Positions 1-9,351 are shown, counted from the first letter of the stretch. The stretch: DNA of 40,608 bases from an uncultured Clostridium sp. (GCA_947568535.1 CANOPF010000006.1:1-40608), one strand, 5' to 3'. Notes: generated by a model not told the origin, from the sequence alone. Translations and numbers: made by a program.

Positions 1-1
1 T

Positions 2-490
2 ATTAACAGATTATCAAAGAAAAGAGATGAAAAGATTTTAGAAGAAATCATAAAACTAAAAGATGAGTTAATCCAAAATTTATATCAAGATAATATGAAT
101 TTGCATAAGGAATTATCAAGACAAACAAAGGTTATAGAAGAGGCAGAAAAATATCAAAAAGAAAGAGATAAAATAATAAGTGATAATGCAAATTTACACA
201 ATGAAGTAGAACAAATTAAGGCTGAATACAAACAAAAAGAATTTGATATAGAATAGAAATATAAAAGAAAAATAAAAGGTTTAGAAAAAGAGAATAGCAG
301 ATTAAATAAAATAATAAATAAATTCTATGAAACTATTGATAAATTCATACATTGGATTTGTAAAAAGTTTGATATGGGAGCAGAAGATAATTTAATTAGA
401 GATTTTCAAAAAGAAACTAATACTTATTTAGATGCAGAAAAACAACTTAAACACGAAGAAAGAGAGAAAGATTTTGATTTGGAAATGTAA
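2..490 (+). pseudogene. C-terminal remnant of a MobV/Pre-type mobilisation protein, with an internal stop
   Basis: An open frame enters from the left edge, meets an in-frame TAG at 254-256, then continues in the same frame to TAA at 488-490. The product is a Lys/Glu-rich coiled coil followed by a compact tail beginning FIHWICKKFDMGAEDNLIRD. I recall such tails from plasmid recombination (Pre/MobV) relaxases of Firmicutes; the catalytic N-terminus would lie left of the window. TAG is an ordinary stop here, ending for example the GNAT and ord genes, so readthrough is unlikely and the gene is probably decayed. It marks the accessory segment as mobile DNA. Frame continuity is certain; the family call is from memory of the tail motif. 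Confidence 0.55.
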
Positions 491-499
491 ATAAAAATA

Positions 500-528
500 T
501 TGCAAAGAATACCAACTTATGATAATAT
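500..528 (+). promoter_or_regulatory. sigma-A-type promoter for the MFS-GNAT operon
   Basis: TTGCAA (500-505), a 17-base spacer and TAATAT (523-528) lie about 55 bases before the MFS start. Confidence 0.5.
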
Positions 529-584
529 TATATCGAATTTAAACAAAAAATGATATAGGAATAAAAATAGAATTGGAGTAACAG

Positions 585-1766
585 ATGAAGAAAATAAAAA
601 GTGAAAATCAAATATTAATAATGTTAGCTTTTTTTAGCATTTCAATGGGATTGTGGGAAAATTTTAGACAACTATGGTTACAAGATAATGGCTTTTCAGC
701 AACAAATATTAGTAATATAATTAGTATTGGAACATTAATTAGTGTAATAGGTATAATGTTTGTAGGAAAATATATTAAACTAGAGAAGTTAAAAGGATTT
801 GTTAGTTGTTCCTTAATAATAAAATTTCTAAATTTAATACTTTTATTAAGTTTGAATAACAAAGGGAATATAAATCTAATTAATATTTCTGTAGTATTAG
901 ATGTATTAACAGGATATTTAGTTACAACTAGCATATATCCACTAATAACAACAATAGTGAAAAATAATACAATTTATAGTAAAAGAAAATTGACAGAATA
1001 TCTTTTCAAAGATATAGGTATTTTAGTTGGAGGGATATTAATTGGAAAAAATATTATAAGAATTTTAATCAATTACAATGTTTGTTTATTTATTTCAATT
1101 ATATTTCTAGCAATCTCAATAATAGTAATGTTTAATATGTCTGCTTGTAGAAATATCGATAGCAAACAAAGTGGGAATATTTCTATAATAAAATATATAT
1201 TGAAAAGTAAATTGCAAGTTATATATATTATATATAGTTTTATAGGAGCAATGGCAATGTCAACAGCATTAGGATTAAAAATGTTAACACTAACAAATTA
1301 TTTTAAATTTACGGATAGCCAAGCAACTAATTATTTATTAATTGTAGGGTTATTGGCAGATTTAATTGGAATCTTAGCACTAAAATATTTTACTCCCAAA
1401 AATGATTATATAACTATTACAATAAAATTTGGAATAAGATTTGTTTCTTATGTATTAGCATTTTTATCTAATAATATAATCATTACTTTAATTGCTATGA
1501 CTTGGTCTATACTTATTTCAACATCATACGAAAATATATGTGATGGATATTATATAAATAGAGTTGAAAATAAGTATCAATTAACATTTACTAACTTTAG
1601 ATATGTAGTTAGATATTTGGGAGAAGCTGTTGGTGTATTTTTATGTGGTGTGATGTATGAAATAGGATTAAAGTATATGTTTGGTTTATCAGCTTTCTTT
1701 TTGATTTTTCAAATTGGACTAGCTTATTATTTAATTTATTTAAGAAGAAAAGAGGAGTATATATAA
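585..1766 (+). CDS. MFS-type membrane transporter
   Basis: This 393-residue, very hydrophobic protein has about twelve membrane segments with a loop near residues 185-200, the layout of a major facilitator superfamily carrier. Short basic loops (KYIKLEKLKG near residue 65) suit the MFS. The start follows a GGAGTAACAG ribosome site. The stop overlaps the next start by one base (TAATG), indicating translational coupling to the GNAT gene. The sequence is very AT-rich with many ATA and TTA codons, like the rest of this accessory segment. The substrate cannot be read; a drug or metabolite efflux role is only a guess from its pairing with an acetyltransferase. Confidence 0.75.
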   Translation: MKKIKSENQILIMLAFFSISMGLWENFRQLWLQDNGFSATNISNIISIGTLISVIGIMFVGKYIKLEKLKGFVSCSLIIKFLNLILLLSLNNKGNINLINISVVLDVLTGYLVTTSIYPLITTIVKNNTIYSKRKLTEYLFKDIGILVGGILIGKNIIRILINYNVCLFISIIFLAISIIVMFNMSACRNIDSKQSGNISIIKYILKSKLQVIYIIYSFIGAMAMSTALGLKMLTLTNYFKFTDSQATNYLLIVGLLADLIGILALKYFTPKNDYITITIKFGIRFVSYVLAFLSNNIIITLIAMTWSILISTSYENICDGYYINRVENKYQLTFTNFRYVVRYLGEAVGVFLCGVMYEIGLKYMFGLSAFFLIFQIGLAYYLIYLRRKEEYI

Positions 1767-2254
1767 TGATACAGAGTGAAGAAAAAAAGGATAATATTGA
1801 AGTAAAAAAATTATATAAACAAGATATTGAAGATATAATTCCATTAAGAATAGCATTACAAAAAGTTGATTTTAAAAATAATTTAGGAATAGATGAAGAG
1901 ATTTTAATTGATAGAACTAGAGAATTTTTGAAAGAAAATTTAAATAAAGATTTATTTATGTATGGAGTGTATGCAAACAAAGAATTAGTGTCAATTTGTG
2001 GATTAACTATTTTCAAGTACTTTCCACAAGCAGATGATTTAAGTTGTAAAGTTGGCTATATTACAAGTGTTTATACAAAAGAAGAATACAGAAAAAGGGG
2101 ATATCAAAAAAGAGTATTTGAAAAATGTATTAAATTAGGAAAAGAAATTGGAATTAAAAGATTTAAATTAAGTACGATTAATCCTATTGCAATGAAAATG
2201 TATGAAAGTTTTGGATTTTTAGATGACAAAAATGCTAAAAAGATGAAAATGTAG
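1766..2254 (+). CDS. GNAT-family N-acetyltransferase
   Basis: The 162-residue product has the GNAT acetyl-CoA fold. Strand beta-4 is followed by the pyrophosphate loop YTKEEYRKRGYQKRVFEKC (Q/R-x-x-G-x-G/A-like), and the C-terminal part KLSTINPIAMKMYESFGF is the standard motif B in which a Tyr orients the acetyl group. These enzymes move acetyl from acetyl-CoA to an amine. The gene overlaps the upstream transporter by one base, so the two are made together, which fits a resistance or metabolite-modification pair. The acceptor is unknown. Confidence 0.8.
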   Translation: MIQSEEKKDNIEVKKLYKQDIEDIIPLRIALQKVDFKNNLGIDEEILIDRTREFLKENLNKDLFMYGVYANKELVSICGLTIFKYFPQADDLSCKVGYITSVYTKEEYRKRGYQKRVFEKCIKLGKEIGIKRFKLSTINPIAMKMYESFGFLDDKNAKKMKM

Positions 2255-2562
2255 TTTTAATAATAGATTAAAAAAAGTAAGCTAATTATAAAAGGCTTAA
2301 GTCATAACGGAATATTAGGACAATTATTAATATTATCATTATATACAAATGTTGCTCTTACTATCATCTCATTTATATTAATTATAGCTATAACTATAAT
2401 TACATATAAACAAAACCATATCTCTGCTGACCAATAGAGATATGATTTTTTAATTTATTCAATATTGGTAACCATGTTTTATGGTTCCTTATTTTCTATA
2501 ATTATTATAATACATAAAAATAGTAATGTCAAATAATTTTTTATATAAGAAAGGAGATTTAT
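2255..2562 (+). other. 308-base gap with a startless membrane-peptide remnant
   Basis: Between the GNAT and Nudix genes, an open frame at 2267-2437 would encode one hydrophobic helix (NVALTIISFILIIAITIITY) but has no ATG, GTG or TTG before the helix. It is best read as the decayed end of a small membrane-protein gene. A terminator hairpin overlaps its end. A weaker imperfect hairpin lies near 2468-2488. Nothing else is recognisable. Confidence 0.4.
2417..2451 (+). terminator. Rho-independent terminator after MFS-GNAT
   Basis: A perfect 9-base-pair stem (CATATCTCT / AGAGATATG) with a 10-base loop is followed by a T-run. Confidence 0.75.
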
Positions 2563-3012
2563 ATGATTAATGTAGTAATAGGTATAATTACTTATGAAGA
2601 TAAAATATTATTAATAAAAAGAGGAAGAGGAGATTTTATAGGACTTTATGGATTACCAGGAGGAAAAGTTGAAGAATGTGAACATATAGATGTAGCAATA
2701 GAAAGAGAGATTAATGAAGAACTAGGATTGAAATTAAAATTTAGGAGATTATTAGGTACTGCTACAGAAATTATGCATGATAAAAATTCAACTACTATAC
2801 TATATTGTTGTGAATTATTAATGGATATAAATCAGAAAATATTAAATCCAGAATTTGAATATAAATGGTTTTCAAAACAGGAATTAATAGATTCTGATTC
2901 AATTATAGAAAGTGATAAAGTAATGATAGATACTTTTTATAATAATAAAGAAAAAAACTATATAAAATTAGATTGTTATAAAGATGAAAAAGGAAAATAT
3001 TTTTGGAAATAA
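2563..3012 (+). CDS. Nudix (MutT-like) hydrolase
   Basis: The 149-residue protein carries a perfect Nudix box, G-x5-E-x7-RE-I-x-EE-x-GL, at about residues 30-53 (GGKVEE ... REINEELGL). The Glu residues bind the metal that drives cleavage of a nucleoside diphosphate linked to another group. Before the box is the usual GLYGLPGG turn. The start has a strong AGAAAGGAG site seven bases upstream. It is monocistronic, between two terminators. The substrate (oxidised nucleotide, sugar nucleotide or other) cannot be inferred. Confidence 0.88.
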   Translation: MINVVIGIITYEDKILLIKRGRGDFIGLYGLPGGKVEECEHIDVAIEREINEELGLKLKFRRLLGTATEIMHDKNSTTILYCCELLMDINQKILNPEFEYKWFSKQELIDSDSIIESDKVMIDTFYNNKEKNYIKLDCYKDEKGKYFWK

Positions 3013-3030
3013 CTATTTTAAAAATAATAA

Positions 3031-3065
3031 AAAGATATCATAGTAAAATATGATGTCTTTTTAAA
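3031..3065 (+). terminator. terminator after the Nudix gene
   Basis: A 12-pair stem, AAAGATATCATA against TATGATGTCTTT with one G-U pair, has a 6-base loop and ends in a T-run. Confidence 0.8.
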
Positions 3066-3154
3066 TTTGTATATCGTATGTATATTGTGTGTATATTAGC
3101 TAGTCACTTTAGACAGCTTTTATCAGCTTTTAATTTTTAATGACTTTTATAAAG

Positions 3155-3192
3155 ATAATAAAAAAGCAGTAATCGAAATAGATTACCGCTTT
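3155..3192 (-). terminator. terminator of the rplM-rpsI operon
   Basis: Read on the minus strand, AAAGCGGTAATC pairs with GATTACTGCTTT (one mismatch) and runs into T6. It lies about 40 bases beyond the rpsI stop. Confidence 0.75.
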
Positions 3193-3213
3193 GTATATAG
3201 GGTTTTGACCTCT

Positions 3214-3235
3214 TGCCCACCCAGGGCACTTTTTT
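3214..3235 (+). terminator. GC-rich hairpin with T-run at the rpsI 3' end
   Basis: TGCCC-ACCCA-GGGCA is followed by CTTTTTT, whose last bases overlap the rpsI stop codon on the other strand. It would stop plus-strand transcripts from the accessory genes before they oppose rpsI. It is notably GC-rich for this genome and may instead belong to an element junction. Confidence 0.45.
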
Positions 3236-3635
3236 ATCTCTTAGAGAATTGTGGAGCTTTTCTAGCTTTTTTAAGACCATATTTCTTTCTTTCTTTCATA
3301 CGAGGATCTCTTGTTAAAAAGCCATTTGATTTTAAAACAGGTCTATATTCTAGATTTGCTTCATTTAAAGCTCTAGCAATACCATGTCGAATAGCTCCTG
3401 CTTGACCTGTAAATCCACCACCTTTTACGGTTACAATAACATCATATTTAGCTGTTGTATTGGTAACAGTTAGTGGTTGTCTAACAATAACTTTTAAGGT
3501 TTCTAATCCAAAAAATTCATCAATATCTTTACCATTGATCGTTATTTTTCCATTTCCTTCTACGAGTCTTACTCTAGAAACAGAACTTTTTCTTCTACCA
3601 GTACCATAGAAAACAATATTTTCTGTTTTTGCCAT
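3234..3635 (-). CDS. rpsI: 30S ribosomal protein uS9 (S9)
   Basis: The 133-residue product is uS9 over its whole length: [14 protein letters not shown] at the N-terminus, the central [19 protein letters not shown] motif, and the C-terminal [18 protein letters not shown] tail whose last Lys-Arg reaches the P-site tRNA. It follows rplM by one base, and its ribosome site GGAGG lies inside the end of rplM, the universal rplM-rpsI arrangement. Its 3' end faces the accessory segment. Confidence 0.98.
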   Translation of the reverse strand: MAKTENIVFYGTGRRKSSVSRVRLVEGNGKITINGKDIDEFFGLETLKVIVRQPLTVTNTTAKYDVIVTVKGGGFTGQAGAIRHGIARALNEANLEYRPVLKSNGFLTRDPRMKERKKYGLKKARKAPQFSKR

Positions 3636-3636
3636 T

Positions 3637-4074
3637 TTATTTTACCTCCCATACTTCTGGTTTTTGTGCTTGATTTTCATGTTCATTGCCTGCATATACT
3701 CTTAATTTTTTAGCTTGAGCTCTTCCTAAAGAGTTATGAGGTAACATTCCTTTTATTGCTAAAGTCATAGCTTTTTCAGGATTCTTTTCAAGCATCACTT
3801 TGGCAGGAATTTCTTTCATTCCTCCAATATAACCTGAGTGATGTCTATACATTTTTTGGTTTAATTTATTTCCTGTTAAAATGACATCTTTACAATTTAA
3901 TATAATTACATGATCACCTGTATCTATGTTAGGTGTATATGTTGGTTTGTGTTTTCCTCTTAATAATTTAGCTGCTTCAGTTGCAACTCTACCAAGTGGT
4001 TTGTTTGTTGCATCAATAATATACCAGTTTCTTTTGACTTCGCTACATTTAGCACTATATGTAGTATTATTCAT
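3637..4074 (-). CDS. rplM: 50S ribosomal protein uL13 (L13)
   Basis: The 145-residue protein matches uL13: [20 protein letters not shown], then [20 protein letters not shown], then [21 protein letters not shown]. It is a primary 23S rRNA-binding protein needed early in 50S assembly. It is the first gene of the operon with rpsI. A strong minus-strand promoter at 4178-4206 and a structured leader precede it. Confidence 0.98.
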   Translation of the reverse strand: MNNTTYSAKCSEVKRNWYIIDATNKPLGRVATEAAKLLRGKHKPTYTPNIDTGDHVIILNCKDVILTGNKLNQKMYRHHSGYIGGMKEIPAKVMLEKNPEKAMTLAIKGMLPHNSLGRAQAKKLRVYAGNEHENQAQKPEVWEVK

Positions 4075-4089
4075 GGTAATAATTACCCT

Positions 4090-4165
4090 CCTATTTCTTT
4101 TTGTTTTTTTATCCTATGAAACTTAAATGTAAAACTACCGGGGAGAAGTTTTATATTTTCTATTC
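4090..4165 (-). promoter_or_regulatory. candidate L13 leader of rplM mRNA
   Basis: The roughly 100-base untranslated leader contains a hairpin at 4130-4153, TAAAACT/AGTTTTA closing a purine/pyrimidine-rich loop (TCTCCCCGGT on the mRNA). Firmicutes rplM operons carry an L13 leader bound by the protein for feedback control. I infer homology from position and the unusually GC-rich loop and have not matched it to the consensus. Confidence 0.45.
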
Positions 4166-4177
4166 ATAAGTGAAAAT

Positions 4178-4206
4178 ATTATATTACAAAAAATTAAATT
4201 TGTCAA
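4178..4206 (-). promoter_or_regulatory. strong promoter for rplM-rpsI
   Basis: On the minus strand, consensus TTGACA (4206-4201), 17 bases, and consensus TATAAT (4183-4178). Confidence 0.85.
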
Positions 4207-4261
4207 TCAAATTAAGAAAAAATTTGAAATGAAAGGGAAATAGATATTAAAAACATTAAAC

Positions 4262-4290
4262 TTGACAAATTAATTTTTTCAGTATATACT
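4262..4290 (+). promoter_or_regulatory. promoter for the NlpC/P60 gene (and possibly comEC)
   Basis: TTGACA (4262-4267), a 17-base spacer and TATACT (4285-4290). It is divergent from the rplM promoter. Confidence 0.8.
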
Positions 4291-4342
4291 AAATAACATT
4301 AAAGCAAAGAAGTAAATATAATAATTAAGGAGCAAGACCAAA

Positions 4343-5686
4343 ATGAACAGTAAAATGAATATAAAAAGTATGCTAATTATGGCACTTATTGGTATAATCA
4401 GTTTATTTTTTATCAATATGAGTTTAGCAGCGAACACAGGAAAAATAAGTGTAGATACAGTAAATTTAAGAGAAACCCCAGATGAAAAGGCAAAGATATT
4501 AGAATTACTTTCAATTAATGAATCAGTAGAAATCATAGAAAAAATAGGAGATTGGTATAAAGTAAAGGTAAGAGGAATTATAGGATATTTAAGACAAGAC
4601 CTAGTTATGCTCAATGAACAACAACAACCAGTTACTACAATAGAAGAAACAGACGAGAAACAAAAACAAGAAGAGATAGGAAATAGTGATAAAAAAGATA
4701 CAGAAGAGCAAACAATAGAAAAAGAAGAAAAAGAGATAGAACTCGGAGAACAAAAGATATCAGAAAACACAAAATTAAAAATTGTACCAGTCATCAATGC
4801 AACAGATATGATAGAAGTCAAAAAGGAAGAAGTAGTAAATGTAATTGAAAGAATCAATGGATGGGCGTGTGTCGAAACGCACAATACAAAAGGTTGGATT
4901 CGTAAAGAAAAGTTACAAAAGGAACAAACACAACCAGAACAAACAACAGAAGTATCTACACCACAAACGCAAACAGTTAGAAAAACAGCATATGTAAATG
5001 TAGCGACTGTTAATGTAAGAGCAGAAGCAAATACTTCCTCTCGAATTGTAGCAAACGTATCCGTTAATACAGCAGTAGAAGTAGTATCAGAAGCTAATGG
5101 ATGGAGTCAAGTTAACGTAAAAGGAAAAGAGGGGTATATTTTATCTACATTATTGTCTGCTAATCAACAAGAAACATCAAGAAGCATGGCAACGCCAAGA
5201 AAGGCAAATAATAATGTACCAGAAAATACAGTAACATCAGCAACAACAGAAACTACGAATAAGGAAAAAAATACAAAAAAACAAGAGCCAATACAAACAA
5301 CAACTAATCCTAATACTGTGCAGACAAAGCCAGCATCAGGAAAAGGGACATTAGTAGTAACATATGCAAAACAATTTATAGGCACAAAATATACGTATGG
5401 AGGAACAAATCCTTCTACAGGATTTGATTGTTCAGGATTTACCTCTTATGTCTATAAGCACTTTGGTGTAAATTTACCACGTACTTCTGGAGGGCAATCA
5501 GGAGTTGGTGTAGCGGTTAATAGAAGTGACTTGCAATCAGGAGACTTAGTCATTTATAGTGGTCACGTAGCCATTTATGTAGGAGGAGGGCAAGTTATTC
5601 ATGCACCAAGACCAGGAAAGACAGTTTGTATTGTACCATTAAACCAAGCTGCAAGTAAGTATATCGGAGCAAGAAGAATCGTATAA
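4343..5686 (+). CDS. secreted SH3-domain NlpC/P60 peptidoglycan endopeptidase
   Basis: The 447-residue exported protein starts with a signal peptide or membrane anchor (about residues 8-30, ending MSLAANTG). Bacterial SH3 repeats follow at about 33-86 and 215-270, with a degenerate copy at about 143-195, separated by Glu/Lys- and Thr/Gln-rich linkers. The catalytic NlpC/P60 domain is at 335-447: Cys363 in GFDCSGF, His408 in SGHVAIY and His420 in VIHAPRPG form the triad. Such enzymes cut gamma-D-Glu-diamino acid links in stem peptides, with SH3 domains binding the wall. AAGGAG lies ten bases before the ATG. ComEC follows 22 bases later without a terminator. Confidence 0.92.
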   Translation: MNSKMNIKSMLIMALIGIISLFFINMSLAANTGKISVDTVNLRETPDEKAKILELLSINESVEIIEKIGDWYKVKVRGIIGYLRQDLVMLNEQQQPVTTIEETDEKQKQEEIGNSDKKDTEEQTIEKEEKEIELGEQKISENTKLKIVPVINATDMIEVKKEEVVNVIERINGWACVETHNTKGWIRKEKLQKEQTQPEQTTEVSTPQTQTVRKTAYVNVATVNVRAEANTSSRIVANVSVNTAVEVVSEANGWSQVNVKGKEGYILSTLLSANQQETSRSMATPRKANNNVPENTVTSATTETTNKEKNTKKQEPIQTTTNPNTVQTKPASGKGTLVVTYAKQFIGTKYTYGGTNPSTGFDCSGFTSYVYKHFGVNLPRTSGGQSGVGVAVNRSDLQSGDLVIYSGHVAIYVGGGQVIHAPRPGKTVCIVPLNQAASKYIGARRIV

Positions 5687-5708
5687 AAGAGCAACAAAAA
5701 GGAGGCAT

Positions 5709-8170
5709 ATGAAACAAAGACCAATTTTAGTTGCAGTAATAGGATATATAATAGGTATATTATGGGGGCTATACATTAGATCTAGTATAGCCTTTTGTTA
5801 TATCTTAATACTGCTCATTTATTTTTTTATGCAAAAATTTTTTTTCGTTACGCAAAAACACTCATTTAACATAATATCTATTCATAGATACAGTAGATAT
5901 CTAAAATTAATTGTCGATTCAAAAGTCATTTTTATCTTAATTATTTTTTCCATTATAGCTGAAGGTGTAGTTTATCAGCAAAATAAGATTTATGAAAATA
6001 CGTATCAAAATGGGGAAGCTTTAGAAATAGAAGGAATTATCGTAAGTCAACGAACAGAAAGGCAATATGATGATATATATAAAGTGAAGTTATTACATAT
6101 GAAACAATTTAATATATTAATACAAGTAAAAAAGGGTATGAAAGAATTAACATATGGAGATAAAATACAAGTCAAGGGAGAGTATAAAAAACCATCTAAA
6201 CAGAGGAATTATGGTGGATATGATGATAGTCAATATTTAAAAACACAGAAAATATTAGGTAGAGTCAAGGTAAATGATATAAAAGTGTTAGATCAAAAGC
6301 AACAAACACTAATCTTACAATTAGCCAATTCCATAAAGTTAACGATAGCAGAAGTCATAGAAAAAGATAATCAATCACACAAAGTTGCCATGATAAAGGG
6401 TCTGCTATTGGGAGATACGCAAGAAATAGAAGAAGAGGTCAAAGAGGATTTTCGTATAACGAATATCTCTCATATTTTAGCAATTTCTGGAATGCATGTT
6501 GGTTATATCATTGTGGCATTGGAACTAATTTTTAAGCAAGTTGTAGGAAAAAGGACAACAAGTATCATTACCATTATAGTTTTAGTATTTTATTCATTTT
6601 TAACAGGATTTTCTCCATCGATTATACGAGCAGTAGTAGCAAGCATCTTGAATATTGTTTCTCATCTATTTTATCGAAAGAGTGATAGATGGAATGACAT
6701 TGCGATTTCATTATTAGCTATCTTGCTTTATAATCCATTTTTACTCTTTAATATTGGGTTACAATTATCGTATTTAGGAACAATCGGAATTATTTTATTT
6801 CAACCAACCATTTCCCAAATTTTGTATATATTACAGAAAGATAAACCAAGTAAAGTTAGAAAAAAAGTAAACGAAATGATAGCTGTTAGTTTGTCTGCAC
6901 AAATTATGCTTTTGCCTCTTTTGGTTTATCATTTTCACACATTAGGTATTTATGTTTTGATTACTAATTTATTGGTTAGTGTAGTAATCGGTCCAATTAT
7001 TGTATTAGGATTTTTGTATGTTATTTTTTCTTTTGTTGGTGAACCAATGACAAAACTAATCGTATTTTTATTGAATGGAGGGCTTGACATTTTAAAGGGA
7101 ATTGCTAAATTTAGTGAATTACCATTGGCAAAAATTTATTTATCTACACCTAAAATTCTTTATATTGTACTGTATTGGTTAGGAATTTGTTTAGTTAATC
7201 AGGTATATCCTATTTATTATCTGCGTTTTTTAACAACAACTCAACAAAGAATAAAAAATTTAATTTCTTTATTTTACTATCAATATTGCCAAAAAAGAAC
7301 ACTTTATTTCAGAGTAATGATATTTATTATATTTATTTTTTTTCTTATTTTTTTCACTTTTCCCAAAAACTTAAGTATTCATTTTGTCGATGTAGGGCAG
7401 GGAGATTGCACGTTTATTGTGACACCTCAAAATAAGAGCATACTAATTGATGGAGGAGGGAGTTTATCAGAAGAGTTCGATGTAGGGAAAAAAATACTCA
7501 TACCATATTTGCTAGATAGAGGATATACCACAATTGATTATGTTATGGTTAGCCATTTTGACCAAGATCATGTACGGTTCTATCCTATATTTATTACAAG
7601 AAATAAAAGTAAACAATGTGGTCATAGGAAAGCAATTTGAAAGCTCAACAAATTATCAAGAATTTGTAAACATAGTAAAAGAAAAAAACATAAAGATACA
7701 TGTGGTAGAAACCGGACAAAAAGTTAGTATTGAGAAAAATTTATATTTTGATGTATTATGGCCAAGTTCAAAACATGTAGTTCGTGAAAATAACATTAAT
7801 AATAATTCTTTGGTTTGCAAAATGGTGTATCAAAATTTTTCTGTTTTATTTACAGGAGATATAGAAGAAAGGGCTGAAAAAGCTATTTTAAAAGAATACA
7901 AAAATACAAATATCCTAAAATCTACCGTATTAAAGGTAGCTCATCATGGTTCAAAATCGTCATCAACAGAAGAATTCTTAGATGCAGTAAAACCCAAAAT
8001 AGCACTGATTGGGGTAGGAGAAAAAAATATATTTGGTCATCCCAATAAGGGAGTTTTAGGAAGACTAGAACGGATATAGGAGTAAGGTGTTTCGAACAGA
8101 TGAAGATGGAGAAATTACCATACAAATCAATAAAAAAGGAAGGATTTGGGCGAATAAGATGATGAACTAA
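5709..8170 (+). CDS. comEC: ComEC/Rec2 DNA-uptake channel, two CGG +1 recoding sites
   Basis: Read in one frame this gene stops early, but skipping one C at each of two in-frame CGG codons (7575 and 8071) gives one 819-residue ComEC of normal size. Order: N-terminal membrane hairpin (7-85), OB-like DUF4131 domain (about 90-200), multi-helix Competence domain (about 225-500), then a metallo-beta-lactamase domain with FVDVGQGD near 557 and HFDQDHVG from 616. The Gly of DHVG comes from the first shift. AHHGSKSSS lies near 743, and GYRSKVFRTDEDGEI is made only after the second shift. ComEC carries single-stranded DNA across the membrane in competence. It lies 22 bases after the NlpC gene. A plain pseudogene is the alternative, but both breaks match the rule seen in five other genes. 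Confidence 0.85.
7575..7577 (+). other. CGG +1 recoding site 1 (comEC)
   Basis: Context GTA-CGG-TTC. Skipping the C gives GTA-GGT-TCT, continuing DHV-G-SILYLLQE of the metallo-beta-lactamase domain. Unshifted reading ends after 21 unrelated residues. Confidence 0.85.
8071..8073 (+). other. CGG +1 recoding site 2 (comEC)
   Basis: Context GAA-CGG-ATA-TAG. Skipping the C gives GAA-GGA-TAT-AGG and the ComEC C-terminus SKVFRTDEDGEITI. Unshifted reading stops two codons later. Confidence 0.82.
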
Positions 8171-8181
8171 CATTAAAAATA

Positions 8182-8210
8182 TTGCTAATTAACAATAAAT
8201 ATAGTAAAAT
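8182..8210 (+). promoter_or_regulatory. possible promoter for the amidoligase pair
   Basis: TTGCTA (8182-8187), 17 bases, TAAAAT (8205-8210), 31 bases before the start codon. Confidence 0.45.
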
Positions 8211-8241
8211 ATACACATAAAATAAGAAAAGAGAGATACGC

Positions 8242-9351
8242 ATGAAATACAAAAAAGGTTTTGAACGATTAGGATTACCAGAAGACTTTAAATTTGGAAT
8301 AGAAATAGAAGCTTACAATGTTAAAACAAAGGGAAAAGATGGATTATATACAGGGGATAGCGCAGAATATATTAAAAGTAAAAATTGGCATATGGCAACA
8401 AAAAGTGAGGAAGCGCTTGTTGGCAAAGGAGGTGCTGAATTAGTATCTCCTATTCTAAGAGATATGGAACAAGATTGGAAAGATGTTTATGCGATATGTG
8501 AACAAATAAAGAAATTTCCAGGAGATAAAGGGGGAGAAGTTGTTGCAGACAGCAAATGTGGATTACATGTGCATTTTGATGCAGAATGCTTAGTAAAAGA
8601 TCCAAACAGGATGAAAAATTTTTTGCAATTATATGCAGAATCAGAGGAATTACTTTATAAAATGTGTAATGATAAAGATGATCCAATAAGAAAAGGAGCC
8701 ATAAATAAAGATGTTAAAGGAGTGCTACAGGCTATTTCGTCTGTATGGAGAAATGGAATGGCAGCACCTACAGGGAAAAAGATATTAAGACAAATACAGG
8801 ATGGTACATTAAAAGTATCTTACAAAAAATGGGGAAAATTAAGAATGTTTGTTAGTAAATATAAATTGGATGAAAGAAGATATGCAGGATTAAATTTGAC
8901 CAATATCGGAAATAGCAAAAAGAATACAATTGAATTTAGAATGGCAAATGGTACATTAGATATGCAAGTCATCAAGCAAAATGTATTCTTATATTCTTCC
9001 TTAATTAATACAGCAATTAAAATGACAGAAAATCCCAAACAATATCAAGACAGCATATCAAAGTTTTATCAAACAGAAATAGCGGAAGAAGAAAAAGTTA
9101 ATCAATTTTTAAGCCTTATTATAGAAGAGCCAGAAGATCGAAAAATTTATGTAGACAGATGGAAATCTGTAAAAAATGCACAGGTATTTCAAGAAAATGA
9201 CCGAAAGGGATTTGCACAAAACCGATTTAAAAGAGAACAATTTAAGCAAATTGCAGATAGAACGCCAGTAGACAGAGTACATTTAGTATATACCAAAATA
9301 AAAGAAATGATGATAAAAACAAATGATAAAGGAGAAGTTAGTTACGAATGA
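8242..9351 (+). CDS. putative amidoligase (glutamine-synthetase/COOH-NH2 ligase fold)
   Basis: The 369-residue protein has the landmarks of the Amidoligase_2 family: FKFGIEIEAY (acidic metal-binding strand), GKGGAELVSPIL, CGLHVHFDAE (GxHxH) and, late, KKNTIEFRMANGTLD. These ATP-dependent enzymes join a carboxylate to an amine; many modify peptides or cell-wall material, but this substrate is unknown. No signal peptide is seen, so it is cytosolic. Its stop overlaps the next start by four bases (ATGA), so the two products are probably made together. The family call rests on motifs and is firm; the reaction is inferred. Confidence 0.8.
   Translation: MKYKKGFERLGLPEDFKFGIEIEAYNVKTKGKDGLYTGDSAEYIKSKNWHMATKSEEALVGKGGAELVSPILRDMEQDWKDVYAICEQIKKFPGDKGGEVVADSKCGLHVHFDAECLVKDPNRMKNFLQLYAESEELLYKMCNDKDDPIRKGAINKDVKGVLQAISSVWRNGMAAPTGKKILRQIQDGTLKVSYKKWGKLRMFVSKYKLDERRYAGLNLTNIGNSKKNTIEFRMANGTLDMQVIKQNVFLYSSLINTAIKMTENPKQYQDSISKFYQTEIAEEEKVNQFLSLIIEEPEDRKIYVDRWKSVKNAQVFQENDRKGFAQNRFKREQFKQIADRTPVDRVHLVYTKIKEMMIKTNDKGEVSYE

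Noticed and set aside
254..256. TAG as a recoded sense codon
   Set aside because: TAG ends several intact genes here (GNAT, ord, tail tube, tail hub), so it works as a stop.
4279..4884. Long minus-strand open frame opposite the NlpC/P60 gene
   Set aside because: Low-complexity Ser/Phe/Ile product, no ribosome site, opposite a well-supported gene. The other antisense frames of this kind are also shadows.
5709..8170. comEC as a plain pseudogene or assembly error
   Set aside because: Both breaks fall on CGG with the same missing base as in five other places, and no other stop or shift is present.
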